Assembly: GCA_029959285.1 (NCBI GenBank)
Contig: JASCOE010000014.1
Coordinates: 61,986 to 125,985, forward strand
DNA length: 64,000 bases
Source: Flavobacteriaceae bacterium PS02337
GTDB lineage: Bacteria > Bacteroidota > Bacteroidia > Flavobacteriales > Flavobacteriaceae
Reading direction: 5' to 3'
The stretch's first letter is position 1; each line of letters begins with the position of its first letter. The notes under the pieces were generated by a model. That model had not been told where the DNA came from. It did no database searches and was given only the letters and a program-made list of their open reading frames with translations. Of this stretch, positions 24,117 through 32,446 are shown in pieces. The position numbers were made by a program, and so were the translations under genes.

Positions 24117-26780
24117 ATGGAGTTAATAAATAATCTGCACCTTTTTCAAACCGTTTTTAATGCTGCGCCAAATGGTATTGCGGTTTTAAAGCCTTTACAC
24201 ACTAATAAAAACAGGATAGAAGATTTTTCTATTTTACTGCTGAACACTGCTATGATCAGCTGGATAAAAGATGTAAATTATAAAGACAAAAGGTATAGCG
24301 AAGTTTTTCCGTGGATAAAAAAAGATATTCTTGAAAAACTTATTGAATCTGCAGAAACTGGTATTTCTGTTAATTACGAGCAATGGCATGAAATTGAAGG
24401 TAATAAAAAATGGTTTCAATTTACTGCTGTTAAACAAGATGATTTATTAGTACTTACAACCGAAGATATAACAGAAAAAAAACAAGCTGAAACCGATTTA
24501 AACACCGCACTCGCTGTTGCTGAAAAGCAAAAAAGATTGTACGATTCTATCATCAATACAACTCCAGATTTGGTGTATGTATTTGATCTCGATTATATTT
24601 TTACGTATGCCAATAAAGCTTTATTGACTATGTGGGGAAAATCGGCAGAAGATGCAATTGGCAAAGGTCTTAGAGATAATGGTTATGAAGAATGGCATGC
24701 CGAAATGCACGAAAGAGAAATTGATGAGGTAGTAGCAACTAAAAAATCAATTAGAGGAACAGTATCTTTTCCGCATGCAGAATTAGGACGCCGAATTTAC
24801 GATTATATTTTTGCTCCCGTTTTTAATGAAAAAGGTGAAGTTGAAGCTATTGCAGGAACAACTCGAGATATAACTGAAATTAAACTAGCCGAAGAAAAAA
24901 TACAATTAAGTGAGAATCGTTTCCGTAAAATGATTCACCAAACGCCGGCTCCAACTTTAATTTTAAAAGGTGATGATTTGGTTATTGAACAAATCAACAA
25001 GCATATGCTTCAAATGATTGGTCGCGGAGAAGAGATTATTGGTATGCGATTGATCGATGTTCTTCCTGAACTTGAAGGGCAATATGTTTGGGAACAGGTT
25101 TTAAATGTTTATAATAAAGGAATTCCGTTTGATCAAAGTGAAGTTTTGGTTCCTCACAACCGTACAGGAGAGTTAAAAAACTACTATTATAATTTAGCTT
25201 ATCGTCCGCTTATTGAAGATGGACAAATAACTGGAATGATACAAGTAGCGGTCGAAGTTACAGAACAAGTTGTAGCACGCCAGAAAATGGAAGAAAGCGA
25301 AAACCGTTTTCGTGCTTTGGTAAATGCTTCATCTGACTTAGTTTACCATATGGATGCCGATTGGATGATTATGCACAGTCTTGAAGGAGACGGACTTTTG
25401 ACAAATTCTGAAGGCTCGATTTCTAATTGGTTAGATAAATTTATTCATAACAGTGATCTTCAAAGAGCTGTAAATTTAATTTCTCAATCTATTATTGACA
25501 AAAGTATTTTTGAGATGGAACACAGAGTTACAAACGAAGATGGTTCTATCGGATGGGTTTTTTCAAGAGTAGTGCCGATATTAGATGAAAATGGTAAAAT
25601 AATCGAATGGTTTGGTACAGCAAGCGATATCACTTCGCAAAAAGAACTTCAAGAAGTAATTAGAGAAAGCGAAGAAAAATTTAGAACACTGGCAGATCTT
25701 GTTCCTCAGATTATCTGGACAGCAAGACCAGATGGTTTTGTTGATTATTACAATAGCCGTTGGTTCGAATATACTGGTTTTGATGAAGATGAGTTTGGAG
25801 ATTCTAGTTGGATTCCTGTTTTGCATCCAAATGATATGGCTCTAGTTAAAGAATTTTGGTATTATAGTGTTGAAAACGGTAATCCGTATCAGCTTGAATT
25901 CCGAATTAAAAATATATATACAAAAGAATATCGATGGTTTTTGAGTAAAGCCATTCCCATAAAAGACAAAACTGGCGCAATAACCAAATGGTTTGGAACT
26001 TGTACAGATATACACGAACAGAAATCAATTACAGAAAAGTTAGAATCTCTGGTTGCAGATCGTACGAAAGAATTGCAACGATCTAATGACGATTTACAGC
26101 AATTTGCGCACGTTGCATCGCACGATTTAAAAGAACCAGTTAGAAAAATTAAAACATTTGTAAGCCGTCTAGAAGATCATTTAGAAGGAAAACTAGACGA
26201 ATCTTCGACACGATTTATTGAAAGAATTCATGTCGCAGCAGATCGAATGTTTAATATGATTGACGGAGTTTTGGCGTATTCTAAAATCAATGCAGATTCG
26301 CAAAAAACAACTTTGGTTGATTTAAATGAAATTATAAGAAATATCGAAACTGATCTCGAAATTGCTTTACAAAGATCTAGCGGAAAAATTTTGTATCAAA
26401 ATCTTCCTAAATTAGAAGGTGCTTCTGTGTTACTTTATCAATTATTTTACAATCTTATTAATAATTCGATTAAATTTGCTCAGGAAGGAACTCCTCCAAT
26501 AATAAACATAGCCGCAAAAATTGAGCAAGACAGAAATTTTGCGGTAATTACTTTAGAAGACAACGGAATAGGTTTTACGTCTAATCAGACGAATCAAATT
26601 TTTGAAACCTTTACCCGTTTGAATCCTAAAGATCGTTATGAAGGAACTGGTTTAGGCTTATCGCTCTGCAAAAAAATAGCCGAGCGTCATGGCGGAACTA
26701 TAACTGCTTCGGGTATTCCAAATCAAGGAGCTGTATTTACTATAACGTTGCCATTGGAACAGAAAGAGAATGATATTTAA
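24117..26780 (+). CDS. multi-PAS sensor histidine kinase
   Basis: 887 residues, no transmembrane segment seen, so probably cytoplasmic. About five consecutive PAS/PAC units occupy residues 8-640; PAC ends are recognisable as GTTRDITE, EWFGTASDIT and KWFGTCTDIH. The HisKA helix has the phospho-acceptor H669 in HVASHDLKEP. The HATPase_c domain shows NLINNSIKFA, DNGIGF and GTGLGLSLCKKIAERHGG. It is followed 4 bp later by its response regulator. The stimulus is unknown; PAS stacks commonly sense redox state, light or small ligands. Confidence 0.93.
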   Translation: MELINNLHLFQTVFNAAPNGIAVLKPLHTNKNRIEDFSILLLNTAMISWIKDVNYKDKRYSEVFPWIKKDILEKLIESAETGISVNYEQWHEIEGNKKWFQFTAVKQDDLLVLTTEDITEKKQAETDLNTALAVAEKQKRLYDSIINTTPDLVYVFDLDYIFTYANKALLTMWGKSAEDAIGKGLRDNGYEEWHAEMHEREIDEVVATKKSIRGTVSFPHAELGRRIYDYIFAPVFNEKGEVEAIAGTTRDITEIKLAEEKIQLSENRFRKMIHQTPAPTLILKGDDLVIEQINKHMLQMIGRGEEIIGMRLIDVLPELEGQYVWEQVLNVYNKGIPFDQSEVLVPHNRTGELKNYYYNLAYRPLIEDGQITGMIQVAVEVTEQVVARQKMEESENRFRALVNASSDLVYHMDADWMIMHSLEGDGLLTNSEGSISNWLDKFIHNSDLQRAVNLISQSIIDKSIFEMEHRVTNEDGSIGWVFSRVVPILDENGKIIEWFGTASDITSQKELQEVIRESEEKFRTLADLVPQIIWTARPDGFVDYYNSRWFEYTGFDEDEFGDSSWIPVLHPNDMALVKEFWYYSVENGNPYQLEFRIKNIYTKEYRWFLSKAIPIKDKTGAITKWFGTCTDIHEQKSITEKLESLVADRTKELQRSNDDLQQFAHVASHDLKEPVRKIKTFVSRLEDHLEGKLDESSTRFIERIHVAADRMFNMIDGVLAYSKINADSQKTTLVDLNEIIRNIETDLEIALQRSSGKILYQNLPKLEGASVLLYQLFYNLINNSIKFAQEGTPPIINIAAKIEQDRNFAVITLEDNGIGFTSNQTNQIFETFTRLNPKDRYEGTGLGLSLCKKIAERHGGTITASGIPNQGAVFTITLPLEQKENDI

Positions 26781-26783
26781 AAT

Positions 26784-27248
26784 ATGGAGAAAAAGATAAT
26801 TTTGCTGGCCGACGATGATATGGATGACACAGAGATGTTTTGCGAAGCATTGGCAGAGATTGATGAAGATATTTTATGTCACTGTGCAGAAAATGGAAGT
26901 GAAGCATTAAAAATTCTCGATAGTCTTGATGAAAATCCTGGAGTTATCTTTTTAGATTTAAATATGCCAATTATGAATGGTTGGGAATGTCTAAAAGAAT
27001 TAAAATCAAATCAGCGTTATAAAGATATTCCAGTAATTATGATTTCGACATCTTCGCACAAAAATGATATGGATAACGCGGCAAGTTCTGGTGCTGTATG
27101 TTATTTTGTAAAGCCTAATAATTTTAAAGATTTAATAAACGTATTAAAAATTATAACTTCAAATTTAGGAAACATTAAAGAAGCAATAGCAGAATTACAT
27201 TCAAGCGGATTGCAACATATTTTTACTTGTGAAGAAAGTAATTTGTAA
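26784..27248 (+). CDS. single-domain response regulator (CheY/Rcp1-like)
   Basis: 154 residues, receiver domain only. Acidic pocket ADDDMDD, phospho-acceptor D58 in VIFLDLNMP, Thr/Ser switch in MISTSS, and the conserved lysine in YFVKP. There is no output domain, so it acts through protein contact or a phosphorelay. Start 3 bp after the kinase stop shows co-translation and pairing. Confidence 0.92.
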   Translation: MEKKIILLADDDMDDTEMFCEALAEIDEDILCHCAENGSEALKILDSLDENPGVIFLDLNMPIMNGWECLKELKSNQRYKDIPVIMISTSSHKNDMDNAASSGAVCYFVKPNNFKDLINVLKIITSNLGNIKEAIAELHSSGLQHIFTCEESNL

Positions 27249-27277
27249 TTCTAAAAATAATTAGATTTTCACTATAC

Positions 27278-27318
27278 AAAAAAGCCTTGGAAATTATTGA
27301 TTTTCAAGGTTTTTTTTT
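27278..27318 (+). terminator. Rho-independent terminator after the two-component pair
   Basis: AAAAAGCCTTGGAAA pairs with TTTTCAAGGTTTTT (one mismatch), followed by a T-run. Confidence 0.78.
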
Positions 27319-27353
27319 GAAAAAGAAGTTTTAATTTCCCTTTTTTAAATAGC

Positions 27354-27611
27354 TTAAATACTGTAAGATCTGTTGCTTTGACAATAAGATTTTGTGCTGT
27401 TTTTATTAAATACAAATACCCCTAAATAATGGAAAATAATTCCTACTGCCCAAGCTGGTGTAGACCAAAGTGGCCAAGGATAAGTTGTATCTGTCAAATA
27501 CCAAATAATAAATACAATTGGCGTAACCAATAAAAATACAAGAAGATGGATTCTAAATCCTAATTTTGAATTTTTGTTTGCTTTTGTTTCGATGTTGAAT
27601 TGAGTTTTCAT
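27354..27611 (-). CDS. 2TM-domain membrane protein
   Basis: 85 residues with two transmembrane segments (about 20-42 and 52-72) of the 2TM family: LGFRIHLLVFLLVTPIVFIIW and WSTPAWAVGIIFHYLGVFVF. In other Bacteroidota such domains are often fused to or found near regulators. It is divergent from a Crp/Fnr regulator and its predicted promoter carries the same Crp/Fnr-like site as the OYE operon, so it probably belongs to the same regulon. Confidence 0.75.
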   Translation of the reverse strand: MKTQFNIETKANKNSKLGFRIHLLVFLLVTPIVFIIWYLTDTTYPWPLWSTPAWAVGIIFHYLGVFVFNKNSTKSYCQSNRSYSI

Positions 27612-27693
27612 GATTTAATTTTTTTAAATTATTAGTAATAGAATATTTTTAATTAAATGTTTTAAATAATTGATTTTCAATTTATTTACATAA

Positions 27694-27741
27694 CAAAGTT
27701 AGCAGCGTAATTTTGCAGATGCCGTTGACTTTGGTTAAGAA
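27694..27741 (-). promoter_or_regulatory. Crp/Fnr-like operator 23 bp upstream of a -7 box (2TM gene)
   Basis: On the minus strand TTCTTAACCAAAGTCAA (27741-27725) is followed after exactly 23 bp by TAACTTTG (27701-27694), a TAnnTTTG -7 box. The core TTAAC-N4-GTCAA has the 5-4-5 spacing of Fnr-type sites (TTGAT-N4-ATCAA). The centre falls near -41.5 from the expected start, the class II activator position. A plus-strand box TAATTTTG (27708-27715) also lies here, towards the Crp/Fnr gene at 27830. Confidence 0.65.
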
Positions 27742-27829
27742 CGTTTCTTTAACTTTTAATGAATGGAATTTTGTACTTAAGAGAATTAAATTTAATTTTA
27801 AGCAACTTATTTCTCTAAAAATCAATATT

Positions 27830-28405
27830 ATGGACGCGCTTAAGAATGTTATTACCGCAATTGTTCCCATGTCTGATGAAGAGTATAATTTAATGTTGCC
27901 TATTACTAACAGAATAGAAGTAAAGAAAGACACAGATCTTTTTCAGCAAGAAGAAATTTGCCGTCACATTTATTTTATTGAAAACGGTTTTTTCAGAATG
28001 TTTTATGTTGATTATAGAGGAAATGAAATCAACAGCAGATTTGCAAAACCAAATGATTTTCTCGTAGATTTTGCCAGTTTTATTACTCAAAAAACGGCTC
28101 ATTATAGTTGCAGAGCGATGGAAGATTCTGTGGTAATTGCTATGGAATATGAGAAAGTAGAAAAACTATATAATTGTTGCCCGAATTGGTCAAAATTTGG
28201 AAGACTAGTTGCCGAATCTGCGTACCTTATTATTATTGAAAGACAAGAAATGCTTCATTTTCAAACTCCAGAAGAGCGTTATAAAACAATCTTAAAAAAA
28301 GAACCTTATCTTTTTCAAATGGTATCACAGAATCAGCTTTCGTCTTATATTGGCATTAAACCAGAATCTTTAAGCAGGCTTCGTAAAAGAATGATGGGGA
28401 AATAA
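27830..28405 (+). CDS. Crp/Fnr-family transcriptional regulator
   Basis: 191 residues from MDALKNVITA. An upstream in-frame ATG (27713) would run over the operator and is not used here. Residues about 20-120 form a cyclic-nucleotide-binding-type beta barrel (LFQQEEICRHIYFIENGFFRM). The C-terminal part is a short HTH (SQNQLSSYIGIKPESLSRLRKR). No Fe-S cysteine cluster is seen. It is divergent from the 2TM gene and converges on the OYE gene, 3 bp away. It is a candidate binder of the TTAAC-N4-GTCAA sites. Confidence 0.85.
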   Translation: MDALKNVITAIVPMSDEEYNLMLPITNRIEVKKDTDLFQQEEICRHIYFIENGFFRMFYVDYRGNEINSRFAKPNDFLVDFASFITQKTAHYSCRAMEDSVVIAMEYEKVEKLYNCCPNWSKFGRLVAESAYLIIIERQEMLHFQTPEERYKTILKKEPYLFQMVSQNQLSSYIGIKPESLSRLRKRMMGK

Positions 28406-28408
28406 GAA

Positions 28409-29518
28409 TTAAGCCAATTGCAATTCTTTGTAGGTTTTCCAATCGGTATAACCGTGATTTCCTAAACCATAATGTAGATTTCTGTCGGGTTGTGTCAATT
28501 CCCAATTGTTTTCTAAACGCTCAACTAAATCAGGATTTGAAATAAATGGTTCGCCAAAACCCGCAATATCAATTGTTCCAGCATTAATTAAACTTTCAGA
28601 TTTTTCTCTGTTCATGCTTCCGGCTAAAATAATTGTACCATCATACCAAGTACGAAAACGCTCCAAAAATCCCTCTGGTAATGCGTGACTTCCTTTAGAT
28701 TGCTGATCCATTAAATGTAAATAGGCTAAATTTCTTTTAGATAATTCTTTTGCCAAATATTGATAAGTAGCTTCAATTTCATCATAATGAGGTAAATCTC
28801 CCAAACCACCATACGGCGTTAATCTAATAGCTGTTTTTTCATTTCCAACGGCTTCAATAACAGCATCAATAGCTTCCAATAAAAATCGAGATCTGTTTTC
28901 AATAGAACCTCCATATTCATCCGTACGATTATTCACAAAGGGATTCAAAAATTGTTCAATAAGATAACCATTTGCTCCGTGAAGTTCAACGCCGTCAAAA
29001 TCTGCTTCGATTGCATTTTTAGCTGCATTTACAAAGTCTTTTACAATTAGTTTTACTTCGTTTGTAGAAAGTGCTCTAGGTTTAGAAGAAACCACTGGAC
29101 CTTCTTTTCCATTTTCATCATAACCCCAAGCGAAAGAAGTTGTTGCCTGAATATCTGACGGACCAACAGGCGAAATTCCGTTGGGTTGATTTGAAGTATG
29201 CGAAACACGTCCAACATGCCACAATTGCGTAAAAATAGTACTTCCTTTTTCGTGTACTGCTTTTGTTACTTTTTTCCAGCCTTCAACTTGTTCATTTGTA
29301 TATAAACCTGGAATGTAAAGAACACCTTTTGCAGTGTCAGAAATTGCGGTTCCTTCGGTTATGATTAATCCAGCTCCGGCGCGTTGTGCGTAATATTGAG
29401 CATTATCATCATTCGGAATTCCGTTTGCATTTCTTGCTCTTGTCATTGGAGCCATCGAAATGCGATTTTTTAATTGTAAAGAACCAATTTTAGCGGGTTC
29501 AAAAATATTTGTTTTCAT
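28409..29518 (-). CDS. Old Yellow Enzyme-family NADH:flavin oxidoreductase
   Basis: 369 residues, FMN-dependent ene-reductase fold. It shows IGSLQLKNRISMAPMTR, QLWHVGRVSH, the flavin/substrate pair HGANGYLIEQFLNP, the NRTDEYGGSIENRSRF signature, and phosphate binding in FGEPFISNPDLVERL. Such enzymes (NemA, Xen) reduce activated C=C bonds and nitro compounds. Last gene of the minus-strand operon ABM - DJ-1 - OYE, which suggests electrophile or quinone detoxification. Confidence 0.92.
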   Translation of the reverse strand: MKTNIFEPAKIGSLQLKNRISMAPMTRARNANGIPNDDNAQYYAQRAGAGLIITEGTAISDTAKGVLYIPGLYTNEQVEGWKKVTKAVHEKGSTIFTQLWHVGRVSHTSNQPNGISPVGPSDIQATTSFAWGYDENGKEGPVVSSKPRALSTNEVKLIVKDFVNAAKNAIEADFDGVELHGANGYLIEQFLNPFVNNRTDEYGGSIENRSRFLLEAIDAVIEAVGNEKTAIRLTPYGGLGDLPHYDEIEATYQYLAKELSKRNLAYLHLMDQQSKGSHALPEGFLERFRTWYDGTIILAGSMNREKSESLINAGTIDIAGFGEPFISNPDLVERLENNWELTQPDRNLHYGLGNHGYTDWKTYKELQLA

Positions 29519-29584
29519 TTTTATACTTTAATTTTTGTGAACTAACGGAAGATGAAATTCTCCTTCCGTTAGTTTAATTTTTAA

Positions 29585-30370
29585 TTATTTTTTAGCCAAC
29601 CAGCTTTCTACAGCTTTAGAAAAATCGGCAACATCAATTGGGTGTCTGCTAGTAATAATATTGGCATCAACCACAACAGGTTGGTCAGAAACGATTCCGC
29701 CTGCGTTTTTCAAATCAATTTGAATGTTCCAATATCCAGTAAGTTTTCTTCCTTTAAGAATATCAGCCGAAGCTAAAACCACTGGCGCGTGACAGATAGC
29801 CGCAATTAATTTTCCTGATCTATTAAAATCTTGAATGAATTTGATCACATCTTTATCATAACGAAGATTATCAGGATTCCAAGCGCCACCTGGAATAAAT
29901 ACGGCATCATAATCGCTTACTTTAATCTGATCGGCAGTTCTGTCAAACTTAATCCAGCCAGTAGGTTGCAGATATTGAATTGCCATAATATGTGTTTGCG
30001 CCATTTCTGGTGTGCTCAATCCGTATCTTGCAGGAGCTGGATTAAATTTCGGAGCAATAATATCAACTTGAGCGCCAAGTTCTCTAAAGTACCAAACTGG
30101 ACCAGTAAGTTCAATTTCTTCAAAACCATCTGCAGCCAATACAGCGATTTTTTTACCTTTCAATATTGTTTTGTCTTTTACAGGAGTAAAAAAGAAAGCT
30201 CTTAAGGCTTCATTTCCAGGTGCATTCAATAGTTGCGAAACTGGCATCACAGAAACATGCGATGGAGTTGCTAACTGGTTCATAACATTTAATTCGTGAT
30301 TGATTTGTGCTTCTGCATTTAGAGCTGTGCCCACTAGGCCTGCTGCGATAATTTGTTTTAAATTTTTCAT
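29585..30370 (-). CDS. exported DJ-1/PfpI-family protein
   Basis: 261 residues with a signal peptide (IAAGLVGTALNAEAQ). The DJ-1/PfpI domain (about residues 75-255) has ADGFEEIELTGP and the nucleophilic elbow cysteine-histidine in AAICHAPVVLAS. That pair fits a glyoxalase, peptidase or chaperone-type family member. Its periplasmic location is unusual for DJ-1 proteins. 66 bp upstream of the OYE gene in the same operon. Confidence 0.85.
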   Translation of the reverse strand: MKNLKQIIAAGLVGTALNAEAQINHELNVMNQLATPSHVSVMPVSQLLNAPGNEALRAFFFTPVKDKTILKGKKIAVLAADGFEEIELTGPVWYFRELGAQVDIIAPKFNPAPARYGLSTPEMAQTHIMAIQYLQPTGWIKFDRTADQIKVSDYDAVFIPGGAWNPDNLRYDKDVIKFIQDFNRSGKLIAAICHAPVVLASADILKGRKLTGYWNIQIDLKNAGGIVSDQPVVVDANIITSRHPIDVADFSKAVESWLAKK

Positions 30371-30425
30371 GATTTCTAATTTTTTAAATGTTGGTAATTG
30401 TTTTTTTATGAATTTATTCTTCTAA

Positions 30426-31199
30426 TTATTCTCTTGTCAGCGGCGCAAATTCTATTAGATTATGCAGACCGTTTTGAAATGGAGGCGTTTTAATTTTTGT
30501 TTCTAAATATTCGATTACAGGTTTAATAGGAGGAAAGTGAAGATGATATTGAAAAGCATCATTACTTCTAAATTTCTCATAAGTAACAAATTGAGTATCA
30601 TCTCCATTAATTTCAGAAAGCTGATAAGTTACAACTCCAGGTTCACTGCGAAATTGAGGCATCGCAATATGATAAAGGTCTTTGAATTCTTTTTCTGTAC
30701 CTTTTTTAGCATCAACAAATAACATAATTACTAATTGATCGTCTTCCTTTTTTGAAGATTTGCGCCATTGTTCTTTAGTTAGCGGTTCAAGATCTTTAAC
30801 ATAATAGATTTTAGAAGGCTTTATAAGCGCTTTTTTAGATAAAGCTTCTAATGATTTTGATTCTGAAGTTTCACTAAATCTTTCCAATTGCTTTTTATCA
30901 TTCCATCTTTCAATCAGCCATAATGTATTTGGCTTGTTTTGTTCGTAGAATGCTTCTGCCATGATATTATCTTTCGAAGTAATAGAATGCTTCACATAGA
31001 CTTTCAGTGTTTCACGAAATAAAGTAACCTGCTCGGGTTTTACTTCATACATGGTCATTTTTGAAATTGCTTCGGTTAAAACTTTTGTTTTTATTTTAAT
31101 CGAGTTTTGAGCTTTTGCATTTCCTGACATAAATAGCAAAACTGCTGTTGCAATCGTAAGCCCTTTTTTTGTGATTGATTTATAAGTTGTTGTTTTCAT
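30426..31199 (-). CDS. exported protein with two ABM (antibiotic biosynthesis monooxygenase) repeats
   Basis: 257 residues. Signal peptide to about residue 30 (LLFMSGNAKAQ). Two ferredoxin-like dimeric alpha/beta-barrel ABM domains (about 45-135 and 155-250); in each a MYEVKPEQ/VIMLFVDA strand is followed by an (E)RW.../YEKF strand. Single ABM enzymes such as YgiN are quinol monooxygenases. First gene of the operon with DJ-1 and OYE, so quinone or electrophile handling in the envelope is likely. Its promoter carries a Crp/Fnr-like site. Confidence 0.82.
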   Translation of the reverse strand: MKTTTYKSITKKGLTIATAVLLFMSGNAKAQNSIKIKTKVLTEAISKMTMYEVKPEQVTLFRETLKVYVKHSITSKDNIMAEAFYEQNKPNTLWLIERWNDKKQLERFSETSESKSLEALSKKALIKPSKIYYVKDLEPLTKEQWRKSSKKEDDQLVIMLFVDAKKGTEKEFKDLYHIAMPQFRSEPGVVTYQLSEINGDDTQFVTYEKFRSNDAFQYHLHFPPIKPVIEYLETKIKTPPFQNGLHNLIEFAPLTRE

Positions 31200-31321
31200 A
31201 TTTTTTAATTTTTAAATGAATCTATTTGTTCAACAAATTTGTAATCCATAATTAGCTTTATATCTGAGACAAATTTCCTCCATATCTAGAAGCTGGAGGT
31301 TGAGCAAACTCACTTTAAAAG

Positions 31322-31337
31322 TGTGATTTGAATCACA
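31322..31337. promoter_or_regulatory. perfect CRP-consensus palindrome
   Basis: TGTGATTTGAATCACA has exactly the TGTGA-N6-TCACA form of the classical CRP site. It lies 123-138 bp before the ABM gene start, downstream of the predicted -7 box at 31410-31417, so binding there would hinder rather than activate that promoter unless another start site exists. Confidence 0.5.
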
Positions 31338-31409
31338 GTTTTGTGGCGAGCCTTTCAGAATCATAAGATTTATTGGTTCTCAGAACTCAAAGCATAATAA
31401 ATTACAAGG

Positions 31410-31457
31410 CAAAATTAGAGTTGTAATTCTTTAGAAATCATTGACTTTGGTTAAGAA
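31410..31457 (-). promoter_or_regulatory. Crp/Fnr-like operator 23 bp upstream of a -7 box (ABM-DJ1-OYE operon)
   Basis: On the minus strand the 17-mer TTCTTAACCAAAGTCAA (31457-31441) is followed after exactly 23 bp by TAATTTTG (31417-31410). The 17-mer is identical to 27725-27741 and the spacing is identical too, giving an activator position near -41.5. This joins the operon and the 2TM gene into one regulon. Confidence 0.68.
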
Positions 31458-31490
31458 AGAAGTTTTTGCAGTTGAAGATAAAGCATAAAA

Positions 31491-31514
31491 AAAGCGTGAT
31501 AGAAAATCACGCTT
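31491..31514 (-). terminator. terminator of the Crp/Fnr gene at 31530
   Basis: AAAGCGTGAT and ATCACGCTTT form a perfect 10-bp stem around AGAA. Read on the minus strand it is followed by TTTTATG, matching the end of the 31530-32102 gene. Confidence 0.8.
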
Positions 31515-31529
31515 TAAGTTTTTTAATAA

Positions 31530-32102
31530 TTATTTTTCATTGTTAGAATAAAGTCTGCTGAGGGTTTCTCGACTGACACCCAAGTATTCTGCAATATATT
31601 TTTTGGGTATTTTTTGCATGATATTCGGATAGAGATTTGCAAATTCTTCATATCGCTTTTTTGGATTATTAGAAAGAAGCGAAATAATTCTTCTTTGCTG
31701 TGCCGAATAACCGCTAGTTAGTTTCATTCTAAAAAAATGCTCCATTTTATGAAGTTCCGAAGCCAGTTGTTCGCGTCCAGAAAGTGTTAAACACAAAACT
31801 TCTGCATCATCCATACAAATAATATTTATGTTCGATTCTTTTTGGTTAAAGAAAGCATTGTAATCAGAAAGCCACCAATTTTCGAGAGCAAACTGTACAA
31901 TATGTTCTTTTCCCTCTTTATCGATATGAAATGCTCTGAAAATTCCTTTTATAATCCAATATTCAGAAGTCACCGTATCGCCATCTTGAAGCAGATATTG
32001 ATGTTTCTTTACTTTTTTTTCTTTGAAGAATGTTTTGATGTAATCAAATTCTTCATCTGTTAGAGGCGTAATTTGTTCAATATGTTTTCGCAGTTCATCC
32101 AT
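31530..32102 (-). CDS. Crp/Fnr-family transcriptional regulator
   Basis: 190 residues. Sensor barrel about 20-110 (LLQDGDTVTSEYWIIKGIFRAF), C-terminal HTH (YIAEYLGVSRETLSRLYS). It is related in layout to the regulator at 27830 but not identical. Upstream of the OYE operon on the same strand yet separated by its own terminator. A 26-bp palindrome lies 67 bp before its start. Confidence 0.87.
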   Translation of the reverse strand: MDELRKHIEQITPLTDEEFDYIKTFFKEKKVKKHQYLLQDGDTVTSEYWIIKGIFRAFHIDKEGKEHIVQFALENWWLSDYNAFFNQKESNINIICMDDAEVLCLTLSGREQLASELHKMEHFFRMKLTSGYSAQQRRIISLLSNNPKKRYEEFANLYPNIMQKIPKKYIAEYLGVSRETLSRLYSNNEK

Positions 32103-32168
32103 AAAAGTAAATTTAAATAAACTTTTGTTATTGTAAAATGCTATTTAGCTCGTCAAGCCAATTTAATT

Positions 32169-32194
32169 TGTTTCATTTTATAAAATGAAACAAG
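32169..32194. promoter_or_regulatory. perfect 26-bp palindrome
   Basis: TTGTTTCATTTTA (32169-32181) is followed by its exact reverse complement (to 32194). The symmetry extends to about 30 bp with one mismatch pair. Located 67-92 bp upstream of the Crp/Fnr gene (minus strand), it may be an autoregulatory operator. The target-protein assignment is inference. Confidence 0.5.
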
Positions 32195-32321
32195 TTTGAA
32201 TCTTATGTTCGTAAGTTGCTTGTAGATAATTGTTTAATTTTATATAGAATATATTTTTTATCAATTTATAATATTAATCCATAATTAGAGTTTTCTTAAT
32301 TACAATAATTATTTTGAATTT

Positions 32322-32358
32322 TGCGCGATTGTCTTTGGCTGGCTTCGCGCATTTTTTC
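32322..32358 (+). terminator. terminator-like GC hairpin with T-run
   Basis: TGCGCGA and TCGCGCA enclose 16 nt and are followed by TTTTTT. No gene ends before it on the plus strand, so either it closes a short unannotated RNA or it belongs to the leader of the DUF763 gene. Confidence 0.35.
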
Positions 32359-32446
32359 GTTTTATAGCATCATGCAAACCTTCTAATTTTATTAAGAAGC
32401 ACTCCAATCTATTTTGCGTATTTTTGCAAGACACTAAATTTGACAA

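Noticed and set aside
27713-27829. 39-residue N-terminal extension of the Crp/Fnr protein
   Set aside because: It would be translated from within the promoter/operator region and does not match the family start.
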